From assembly GCF_019649055.1 (NCBI RefSeq), contig NW_026570344.1:186001-250000 (forward strand): DNA of 64,000 nt, in the 5' to 3' direction. Position 1 is the stretch's first letter. The number at the start of each line of letters is the position of its first letter. The notes under the pieces are model-generated. The model was not told where the DNA came from. It made no database searches and saw only the letters and a program-made list of their open reading frames with translations. Below, piece after piece: positions 35,741 to 46,100 of this stretch. The position numbers were made by a program, and so were the translations under genes. This DNA is from Paramacrobiotus metropolitanus. Lineage: Eukaryota > Tardigrada > Eutardigrada > Parachela > Macrobiotidae.

Positions 35741-38315
35741 CTATATTGAATTTTTAATAGCGCGCCATCCGGGAACGGGCGGTAACTGTTGCTTTTTTCC
35801 AGATAAGTTAATGATTTCCTTGACATCAACCATTCGCAATGCCGGTCGATCTATTCGGAAGCAATCCGATATCGGATATTCGGTGCTGCCAAGTAGGATG
35901 AGCTGAGCGAAAATTTTTCCAATGAGAGACGCATATCTGCGAAAAACAGCTGATTCTGATTCATTCATATTAAAGTGCAGGTATTACATACTTGTACCCA
36001 TGCCCACAGCCCATGAATACATGGACATTAGGAAGTCCTTTACAAGCCAAACTATCCAAAATGAAATGCCGGTCTGGTGTCAGTTCGTACAGGCAGGTTT
36101 TTGTGTACAGCTCTGGACCGTATCCCTAAAGGTTGAAAACTTTCGGCTCATATAGATTCAGGTTGTGTGCATTCGCAGTACGGGGAACATAAATACAAAA
36201 AATAAATAGAACACATCATCCGGCGCAGTTACTACAGTATACCAAACTCACACCAGCCATAATGTAAATCTGGCTGACAAAGGCATCCGCGGTTTGTTAA
36301 TTATAACTAAGAATGTAAGCTACGTAGTGTGTACTATGTGTAATCAATAATCTTTACCCCTGGTATGAATTCTTGCAGAAAATTTTCCGCAGCTTCGAGA
36401 CGTTCTGGGTTAACTTGAAAGGTTCTTGTATCGGCGGTGCAAACGCTCCCAGACGCGTCAGCGCCAATTTTAATACCGGTGCTGCAGCCTGGGTTTATAG
36501 GAGTTCCGTGATAATCGTGATGAATGCCATGGCATATCCATACAGGAAATCTGAAAAATACCACCCTGTTTGTGCTAGAATTTAAAGCTGCAACAATTTG
36601 TACAAATCGACAGAAATTATTGCCCGTACCAGGTATAATGAGAATGTCTCTTATTTGACGCTTTAGCGATTAAAATATGCCCAGATTAACAATCACATAC
36701 CGAAGTCATCTTGTCTATTCGTACTGCAATCATTAATTCCGTATTTCGTTTGTTTGACAAGTACCTGTCAGGCAGAAATTCCCTGATGTTCGGTGTACCA
36801 AAATAAGAGACTTGTTCTTGTGTAACAGTAATTGATACTTTCACGCCGAGATGTTCCAGAATATCGTTATTCCACGCACCGCAAGCAATGATCAAATTTT
36901 CCGCCGCATAATCGCCGTTGTTCGTGCTAACGCGCACATGACCGCCTTCTTTGGCCACTTTGGTCACTTTCGTGTTTTCCAAAATTTCTGCGCCATGTTT
37001 ACGTGCGAGCTGTGTATGCACTGCATTTGCCAAACCGGCATTGACAAATCCAGAGTCTTTCTGGTACAGTCCGACAATATCTTTATTTTTAACGTTGAAC
37101 TGCGGATACTTTCTGTGTATGCCGGCACCATCCAAACGCTCGAATCTGATAAAGTCGAAAACTGAATTTCCGTTTGCTTACAGAGTAATCTCGATATTCA
37201 CGGTTGCTGCTATTGTATTTTGATACCTACAATAGACACTTTCATACTACCTTCAAAACTCCGTGGATGAGATATACTCGTACTATATAGCATTTTCGAA
37301 GGATCATCAACTTACAGAATATTTTCGGCTGTCATCGCTTTGGCTAATTGGTCAATAAGAGCCACATGTCCTCGCTCGTTTGGAGTAAAAAACAAACCGC
37401 CAGTCTTGGTAACCAGTTTAATTCCCGATTCACTTTCAATCGCTTCCCACCTTGAGACAAGATAAGCCACCGCTTTACATACGAGTACAGAATCAAAAAT
37501 ACTCTTGTACGTATAAAAACTACCACGAAAGTTCTGTGTTGATCTCCACTAACAAATTTTTTTCCGACACACAGTTAACGATAAAACATAATTTTATTCG
37601 AATAGCTCACCAGTCAGATAATTAACTTTAAGTACTTATTTCCTCAGCAATAGAAGTACTGCTTACGTCTCGTACGATCCAGGGGCCAGTTTGATGTATG
37701 AAGCGTCGTGGTACATGTACCGTCTGCAAGATTTAGCAACATCATGATTAACTATAAAGAATTATATAAAATTTATGCCGGTTCTCCTGCTAGAATGTAG
37801 GGCATTAGCCAAAATCAAAATCAATGATTTAAAAACAATGCAATGGTCCGTTACATAATGAACGGTGAGTTAATAAAGAAAGGCAAAAGCAAGAACACCA
37901 TAAAGACACACATGGTGCGTGAGATATCTTGCGAGCTGCCGTTATCGTGGCCGAGGCGAAACTGTTCGATCCCCAGGATCCCTAGGCCTGCAAACGTTTA
38001 TTCCATGAACTGATTCATCTTTGCTTACAGCAGATAATAACGGTACATACAAATACAATAATGCATCTTGTATGTTCAGTTCCAGACTGCAAACTTAAAT
38101 AGCACAACATAAAAGGAATTCAAACCTCTTTTTACAGTTACCTGTTCGAAGTTAACAGTTAGGTTTAGACCAGTTTCTACAACACCAAATTAATTTTTGA
38201 AATCAGTACCTCCTGTTTTTGGAAATCGCTGTGATAATTTCGACAACCAATACAGGGATCCCGATCCAATGCCTCCGACTCCAATAACTATGCACTTGTA
38301 CAACTTTATCGTCAT
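35741..38315 (-). CDS. Peroxisomal sarcosine oxidase / L-pipecolate oxidase-like flavoprotein
   Basis: FAD-dependent amine oxidase of the MSOX/PIPOX family, oxidising N-methyl or cyclic secondary amino acids with release of H2O2. Eight exons: 38210-38315, 37912-37987, 37667-37723, 37316-37450, 36765-37145, 36358-36550, 35998-36125, 35741-35936; 1272 nt, 423 residues. N-terminal Rossmann motif CIVIGVGGIGSGSLYWL, then GIEQFRLGHDNGSSQDISR, GGLFFTPNERG, NLIIACGAWN, FPVWICHG, TKTCLYELTPDRHFILD (the Cys aligns with the one that links FAD covalently in MSOX) and VFMGCGHGYK. The C-terminus is IKNSI, not the SKL-type signal of vertebrate PIPOX, so peroxisomal targeting is open. The NUDT19-like neighbour is on the same strand. 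Confidence 0.92.
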
Positions 38316-39507
38316 GATTTCTTTATATAATATAGAATATGCAAATATGCAGTAGTTCTACTGCGTTGGCAGAAATTTTTTTAGGGAATAACGAAGCGAT
38401 TCGAGGCTTCTTCTTAGCTGCGCGGCACATCAGCCACCAAATAGTAAAAGATTTTCCGATACTCGAAATAAATTACTTATGTGAGTTATGTAAAATATAC
38501 TAACATACCTGCTTTTGATAAATCTAGCAGGAGCCAAGCATATCATATGTGTATGCATGGCAAAATATGTGTTCTGTTGTTCAAGATTAACTGGGAAAGT
38601 TCAAGGGTAAAGTTCAAGTAGGGTTACGCTTCGTTCTTTGTTTACTTACTTTTATAAAGCTGCCAGTTTTCACTGACTATACACTGACAAACACCGGTAC
38701 AATACTCAAGGTATCTGTTTCCCATTTATTCTGTGTGTAAGAAATTTTCGCCTTGTGGTAGCGGTTGCCGTTGACAAGTACAGGAATCCAGAAACAACAC
38801 GGAACGGAAGATTTCAGCATCGAAAGATGATGTATATCGGCATTGAGATAGCACACTGAAACTGGTTGTGCATACTGGAGGAAGCTAAAGAATTAACATT
38901 ATACATTTTACGAGTATAAAGTAATGAGTGTTTAATCAATCGATGGAGTTATGCGACAAAGAATAACAAAGACCGATCAACACCATTTTATGTATCATTC
39001 CATGTAGCTGCGTAAAATTACTGTACAAGAACAGTACGCACGTATTGTACTCCTTATTGACACTAAACGAAACGGTCATTTTAGAAGCATCGGCAATACA
39101 TTCTTTTTATCAAACCTTTAAACCATTTCACCGATTCTAACGAATACTAAATATAAATATATAAACATATAATATAATAAAAAATAATAATAAAAAAAAA
39201 GTTTTTAAACAAACGCCACAAATCACAACATGTTTAAAAATACATGAAATCACAGACCCTTTTTATCCAGGCAACATTATAAAAGCGTGCAGTAAACTAT
39301 CGATAACACCGTTCATGTAAAGAAAATCACAATGTTGATCCGGAAGCCAATTCGTTTCGCTAACTTTCTAACAAAATATAAAGGGTGCACCGTACTTCAG
39401 AAATTCCAGCCATCATAGTCATGTCATTAAATCGGCAATGGCATCGTACAAGTCACTTGGAATGTACGACCGTCGGCCGCCTCTGACTAGATTCCTCTGA
39501 TCAGGGT
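38316..39507. other. Intergenic, no gene seen
   Basis: Spacer between the oxidase start and the NUDT19-like stop. An AT-rich TATATAAAG lies only about 20 bp upstream of the oxidase ATG, too close for a TATA box unless the 5' leader contains an intron. Nothing else was recognised. Confidence 0.4.
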
Positions 39508-40987
39508 TCAAGATGCTTGCGCCTTCGGCTTAGGACTTTCAAAAAATCCATGAAAGCTTGAATTTTTCAAGTTTTTGAACGAATTCACAGGAACACAGTG
39601 CTCTGGGTGAAGTGAAATATTCATGTGGAAGCTGACTGCAGTGTCCTTGTAATAACACTCCAGTCGATGTAAATTTTTTACACCATTTCTTTGTTCATCC
39701 AGTGTGCGATGGTCCGGTGGTGACGCTTTATGCATATCGGGATCAGCGGGATATGCATCGTCACCTATAGAAATGTGTATTTACTTGAATCGGAAAAAAT
39801 GCACTTTACGAAAATCTTCTCCTTACGGAGAAATAGGCTTACGGGAGCGATTCTGCTTTGTGGGGTTCAAAATTGAATTTTTTAAATTCCTCTATGAGCT
39901 ATACTGTACTCCTACCGGCCCGTCAAAATTTAGAAGAGAACAGACAGAGTAATATTGAAGAGAGCAGACAGAGTATGTTTTTCAAAACCGATTGCCCCCC
40001 GTCAAATTTTGCCCCCCTGTCAAAATTTGACACCCCCCTTTTGCCGAACCTGTGACGCCCCTGCTCCTACGTATTTCGCACTCTGAATAAAATCATCTAA
40101 TGCCTGTTCGATTACCGGGCAAGTCGATCCAGCAATTTTTCGTACCAGAAGTCGCGTTCTGCAGAGTGCATACCTGGAAAAAGCATAACAATGCCATCCG
40201 CACAACGGATCCTCACAGGAAAATAAAGGACTGCTCCAAATTGTTGCCTTCTCTCGGCAAAATCCACAAGCATTTTGGCCGACGTGAACTGCAAGAGTCG
40301 CGTACACTCATACATTTGTGGCGGTGGCAGTGTAATTTCGCCGCTATTCATTGCCACGAGGGCTTCTTCGGGAGACATCCAGCAGGAATTGAGCATTTCC
40401 TTCTCGTGCACATCTACCGCCACCCCTTCGTCGCCTTCTGCCACAAAGAACACCGTATCAAAGCGTTTGTTCGGCATATCGGTCGGTGTCAGCCAATTGG
40501 ACCATAGTTTGAGCGCCTCCACATCGGGATAAATGCGCAGCTGCTCGCACATGTCCAGGAATTTTGCTGAGTCGTTTCTCACCGTTGTTCGCCAGTCGAC
40601 CAGCTCGCTTGTTAACTGCTTGACACGGGGTTTCGGCGCGCCCAACAGAATTCCGCTTTCTTCGAACGTTTCTCGCAGTGCCGTGATGCGCAGCGCAATT
40701 TCACGCGGTAACTCGCCAGGACGGGTCCGCAGAATGGGCGGTCGGCGTGCAGTGCGAGAAAGGACCAAGCTTTGCAGCAATCTTGCATTATCTGCACTTT
40801 TGGCAAAACAATCAACCCATCGTGGAGACAAGTCGCAAGCATCCACAACGCCGCCGGGGAACACTCGGCTTTTAGCCCACACTCCTCCGGATCGCTGCAA
40901 CCATAACAGTCGCAATGCACTGCTTCCAGAAGCCAAAATCAGAGAAGCAGACTCTCGCCACGGCAAGGCCTGCATGGCATCTGGCAT
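39508..40987 (-). CDS. NUDT19-like Nudix hydrolase (acyl-CoA diphosphatase family)
   Basis: Relative of NUDT19, a peroxisomal enzyme that cleaves CoA and acyl-CoA to phosphopantetheine derivatives and 3',5'-ADP. Two exons, 40174-40987 and 39508-39764, phase-1 intron, 1071 nt, 356 residues. Start ATG at 40987; a second in-frame ATG at 40975 is possible. Seen: ASLILASG and RVFPGGVVDACD entry strands, Nudix helix ITALRETFEESGIL with the REx2EE core, LWSNWLTPTDMPNKRFDT, WMSPEEAL, TLPPPQMYE, and LFPGDDAYP across the splice. The C-terminus SPKPKAQAS is not a canonical PTS1. Its CoA-directed role comes from family resemblance only. Confidence 0.92.
39930..40070. repeat. Short C-run/palindrome repeat in the NUDT19 intron
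   Basis: Inside the NUDT19-like intron: a two-copy GAAGAG(A/C)AGACAGAGTA tandem near 39940-39975, then three blocks of six C separated by TCAAA/TTTTG words containing the palindrome TCAAAATTTGA. This looks like the remnant of an inserted repeat; no family is assigned. Confidence 0.4.
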
Positions 40988-41190
40988 CACAAGCTGCGAC
41001 GAATGACAAAAAAAACAACCAACTACGATTACGAAACAATAAAAAGTTTTTAGGTACTCTTGATTCTTGAAAACCGTTTTAAAAGTTAACTAAGTTAAAC
41101 CGTTCTATAAAGTTTTCTAATTCTAACACAGTATGTACTCGTATAAACACACGAAAACATTGCACTGAAAGATACAGTAATAAATAAGTA

Positions 41191-42139
41191 CGAGCAGGAC
41201 CTACTGTATACAGGCCTAATATGACGCCTGTGCAGTACGAGATGACGTAGCAGTAGATGAGACGGTTTAACACTGCAGCTGTGCAGAAAATAGTGAGTTA
41301 TTACGTTTTACGACCTTCTCTAGTTTCAAATTGGTTTACAATCTTTGAGTTTTAAGAGTAAAATGTGTCTATGTTTTATCATTATTAAAATCTAGCGTGG
41401 AAGATGGTTTTACAAAGTGGAATTTGAAAAAGAAGCAGACTACTGCAACGACCGTGTAGCTCAAGCCATACTGCACTGTATTGTTCCATGCACGCTGTGC
41501 TGTGTTGCATTTGACTTTCTTCTGAAATCTTATCGGCTTTAAATACCTACGAAGGCATTATATATTTTTTTCCTTAATCTCCGTGTTGTAATACCAACGT
41601 GGGGCTTTTTATGGATCGAAGAAGCAGAAGGAAGCCCTTATATTAGTACTTACTGTTGAGGCGCTGACTGGAGGAAATCAAGCGTCTGAGTGATATTTTA
41701 TTCGACGAATCTGGTCCTCCTCTAGCTGTACGGTTCCTTAGATTTCGTAAATTGTTTTTAGAGTCTTGAGAGTTTGAGTCTTCGACCGTTTTCGAAGAAT
41801 GCTTAATGCTGAGGTCTAACAAAAGTGTAAACGAAAAATTGTTGACAGTGTTTGACGTAGCAGCAGGTGAGCTGGGGAAACAACAGTTATCGCAGAAAAA
41901 CTTCCCAGTTTAAAACTTTCCTCTTGTTTTTCCATCTCGTGGCAGAAATATGTTTCAGAAAATTCACTTATTTTATTTTGTATTACAAACTGTGTTCAAT
42001 AATAACGGCAACTCTGAAAATCAACCCAAATCAATCCAGCATTCCGATGTTCTGCATTGGTAACTATTGATAACTGTCTGATCTACTTCGACGTCATCGA
42101 ACCTCTTATTAGGCCTGTATACAGTAGGTCCTGGTACGA
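41191..42139. mobile_element. Putative nonautonomous DNA element with terminal inverted repeats
   Basis: A perfect 25-bp inverted repeat (41197-41221 and 42107-42131, beginning GGACCTACTGTATACAGG). The similarity continues inward (GATGACGTAGCAGTAGAT against GATGACGTCGAAGTAGAT) with an 18-bp insertion in the left arm, and outward into AT-rich sequence. The 0.9 kb between has no coding frame of note. This architecture fits a MITE-like or other nonautonomous cut-and-paste element; target-site duplications could not be defined by eye. Confidence 0.55.
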
Positions 42140-42254
42140 GTATTAATTTTTATCGTAGTGGTAGGGTACGAGCTGCCAGCCGCAGTAAATCGCAGGCTTT
42201 TCAACCAACTTGACCTGTTTCCGCTTATCGGCTGGCAGCTTCGATTATTTTTCG

Positions 42255-42715
42255 TTAAACAGCATGGGCAGCGTAACTGCATGAGGTAATACCACAGAGA
42301 CTGGTAATACATAGAGAGGACACTCAATACTTTGCAAGTGATTCAGTTTTCCGTGCAGATTAAGACCCCCTGTCGTTGGCCTACCATCCACGAACGGCGG
42401 TTGTATCTCAAAATGTGCTCGAATACAACCAATCCATGCAGCAAAACAGGACTGTGCGGATTGGTTGCATTTGGATAACCAACCACAATTGCGCATTAAC
42501 GTAAATACAGCCAATCCGCATGGCCAAAAAGTGGCACTTCTGCCACTGATATTCGTGTTCGAAGCGGGGGTCTTAAGCTGAACGGCACAGCGGAACGCTG
42601 CATTACATGCGATTCGATTGACATGGCCTCTCTATGTATTACCAGTCTCTGTGGTAATACTGCATGAGGTATTAAAGAGCTGCGTAATACATAGACCATG
42701 GCATGGGTATGCTTG
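42255..42715. mobile_element. Foldback (hairpin) element, about 460 bp
   Basis: Arms of 30 identical bp in inverted orientation at 42290-42319 and 42627-42656 (starting TACCACAGAGACTGG). Further imperfect inverted matches lie inside (GATTAAGACCCCC near 42360 against GGGGGTCTTAAGC near 42568) and outside (GCATGGGCAGC against its diverged complement near 42710). The whole segment could fold into one long hairpin. No coding capacity. Confidence 0.55.
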
Positions 42716-43118
42716 GCAAACAAAACTTCTGCAAAATCATCCAAAAAGAAGGCTTAAAAAACCAACCAAAGAATTTTGAATCTAACCGCTAACGTAATAG
42801 AAGCTTTCCCAAATCTTCCGCCTTCTCTCTGTTAGTTTCTTACTTTTTCCTTTTTTTCCACGTTAAGAATTTACGATAGATGTTGTGCGTACTGGCACCT
42901 TTGGTCAGGAAAGATCGTCGACTATACCAGAACGCACACTATTCATTTCGGAACCTATCATCTGTAATGACTAATCAATAGACTGACTAATGATTTGAAA
43001 GAAATTGTTCTTCGCAGTGCATTGTTTTGATTTTTGACTCTTTCAGTCATAAACAAACGTGTTATCCCAAGTAAAGTTTCGTGTTTTGAGTCTTTGACTG
43101 GCCATCTTCTCTTCAACA

Positions 43119-46100
43119 ATGATTCCTAGCAGCAACCCATTGCGTTTATTTCAACAAATGGATTTATCATCCTTCCTGACATCATCTCTGTACTGGAACA
43201 CTGTGCCAGGCCGACTGCTCCATGCTCTCCAGAAGCCCCAGTTCGCCGTGACGTCTTTCCAAACCTCCCGAAATTTTCATGGAGAATTGAGAGCCATCTC
43301 TCCCACGTCGAATTGTGAGCAAAACGCTCCGCACCCCACTCCGATACATTCGTCAGGCAGTCTTGCACCACAGCGAACCCTGCTGGGACCGCGTTGGTCG
43401 CTCCTTTCGCACGTCCCCGTCTACCGTCAGCACACGGCGTATTTCTGCACAACGTGCGGCCACTTCCGACATTTCCATGTGGAGAAACACGATGACCGAC
43501 GCCGGATGATGTCGAAATCTGTGGAAGGACGCGCGCAGTCTTCGAACGAAGTCAGGACTTCCGCGTCGACCTCTCCTGCTTCGCCCATGGATAACGCCAA
43601 CCAGAAGACCGTGTTCGACCCTCACAATCAAGAGGCTGATCAGTTTTATGCACTGTTGGAGAAAGGCAAGAGAAATGTCCGACGGAGGGATCCGGATCCC
43701 GCTCCGACCATCGCCGAAGAGCAGTTGCGGAAGGAAAGCGGCGCGGATGCGGAGGGGCTCGCGGAGAAGGCAGAGGAGGAAGGGAACAAGAAGGTGACGT
43801 TGTGGACAAAATTTAAGGATATGTATAAGAAGTACTGGTATGTGCTGTTGCCCGTGCACGGCGTGCTGTGCGTGACGTGGTATGGAGGATTCTATTTTCT
43901 TGCTTCCAGGTAAGGATATTGTACGTGCTTTAGTATAATTTAATTAATCGTAATGAAGAGCCGCCAGTTTTGAATTTTCAGGTTGCTGCAACTTGTTTAT
44001 GGTTTCTAATTTTGAATTTCCTATTTATTGAATTTTGGAAAAAATTCAATATAAACCGATAAAATTAATTTGGTATTTGAGGCAGCATTCTTTTTTTAGC
44101 TTCTATGCTTCTTTTTTTAATGGTATGCAAGGTATGAAATCACTGCGAGCCCATACACAAGGCTAGGAGGCTTACGCAATAGTCCACAGCCACAGGGCAC
44201 AGACAGAAGCATGCGGCAAATTTACGACCGGTTTTCTGTTTGTGTAAATCTTAATGTAAAACCAAGCAGTCAGCCGAAGTGATAAGTAGCTGCAGTTATA
44301 AAATATAGATCGCTTTGCATAATAAGCAGAAAAGCACAATGTTAGATCAACGTCAAAGGGAAAGTGTGTGCTGCGCAAGGCGGCACAGATGAATGATTAC
44401 AATTGTCCAACGCGTCCCATGAAAGCGATCAGTCCTGTTTTCTCATGGCGAATGGCGAAGATAAATGGATGATCCGCGCGGAATTCTACTGGTGGTGGTG
44501 GCATAGACCGCGTCATCATCACCATTGCCGTCGCGGCTGCTGCTTCCGTTCCTTCCTCGTTCACCTCTGAAAATAGCAGAAAATTTCAGATTGTGGCTTA
44601 GTATTTTTAACCGATTTTAGAACAATTGTGGTCAATAAAATTGTATTCAAAATTGATTTTAGAAGTGTAATAGAAGGGTCGGCTATTGTTTAGTTAGGAT
44701 TAATTTCGAAAGTAACATGGTATGTAGAAAGATTGTTTGTTTATTGGTGTTAAATGAATAACCATTAGGAAAGGTCTTAATGAATTCATTAAGACCTTTC
44801 TGCAGCTACAGAAGCGGTTGTACAATTTATCAGTGCAAGTAAAGCACTCTCCTTGCAATTAGCCATCCTTAATTCTTACCGACGAAAGCTTTGTGAATAA
44901 CTTCGCTGCAATGGACTCGCGGGTCATCCGTGCATCGGGACAGATTTGCATTCCTGAACAGTCCTTTAATTCCCATTTTATCCAGCACGGGCTTCATTTG
45001 GTATTGCTCTTCCAGCTTGAATTTCGGGAAGTAGACCATAACATCCCGTTTCCAGACTTTCTTCTGTATATCATTCAGAATTTCGACAGTCAATTCTTTC
45101 TCAAGCGCACCTAGGCCGTCTTTTTCCCTGGGTAAGATAATCAGCATGGACAGCTCTTCGTTCTTATAATGCAGCTTCAGAAGTTGGTACGGTGGAAGGT
45201 TGATTTTGGAATCATCAGACAGGAAGTCGGTATCCCCAATGTGGGTCTTCATCTTCTGGTACATGAGTTCTACGGGTTTCGTGCTGCCGTCCAGATTGTA
45301 GAAATCTGCTTTTTTGGTGTTGGCCGATTCAAATTTGCTCAGCCAGTCCGCTTTGAAATAGATGGCGTTGACGAGAACAAACGCAGTGTCAGGCCCCACC
45401 GCGTCAGTGGTCACTAGATCTTTTATTTTGTTGTTCGTCTTCCCTTCCACCCACTGATTGATCTCAGACACCGCCTTGACAGCATTGCCCTGAAAAATTT
45501 TCATTTTTTAAGCACATATAAAACAATATATTATTATCATTGCGCTTTTTCTAAAATAAGCGCTGATTACTTTATGCGTGTATTTTCTTGATAAATGTGA
45601 AAACTGGTTTCCTTTATAAATTAGTCTGTCTTTTATGTGCTTGCGCAAAAAAATTGAACTAAAGTGCTGGTTGCTTTAAAAAACAGGTATATTGCATTAA
45701 ACTTGGAAACTGTTTTAGCAGGTGCTAGCCTACAAATGAATTTTTGTCGAAATTACCGGTCGTTGGTGGATCTTACTTGGAAATCGACTTCTCCCAATTC
45801 GCTGTTCAGATTTTGTTTGATAGCCCGAACATATCCTTCCTTTAGTGGTTGTCCTTGCTGGAAGTACGCTTTGTTGGCCAGGGATAGCTCGAAATTGTTA
45901 ACTCCCTTTTCGTTCTTACTGGGAACGAAGACGTTTAGGACATCGCTATACTGATTCAACAGTGCTTCCTCTTTCCCACTGAACTTTTGCAGCTGCAGGG
46001 TGGATTCGATTTCCGCCTTGGTTTCTCCATCGGAGCCAAGATATGTCAGTAGCAAAGCGGATTGAATGCTCAACGGAGATACAAAGATATTCTTATTCGC

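Larger units (their letters stand above)
40988..43118. other. Intergenic region dominated by inverted-repeat elements
   Basis: No coding region was supported. The two inverted-repeat structures annotated separately occupy about 41.2-42.15 kb and 42.25-42.72 kb. The last 400 bp before 43119 should contain the FAM210A-like promoter; no TATA box was identified. Confidence 0.45.

Noticed and set aside
37960-37990. tRNA-like GTTCGATCCC word
   Set aside because: It lies within a coding exon of the oxidase gene (IEQFRLG region) and has no cloverleaf around it.
41867-42070. Plus-strand open frame of 67 codons inside the TIR element
   Set aside because: No transposase motif (no DDE/DDD pattern) and too short; the element looks noncoding.
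43126-43859. Minus-strand frames of up to 168 codons
   Set aside because: Antisense shadows of the GC-rich FAM210A-like first exon, which has clear homology on the plus strand.
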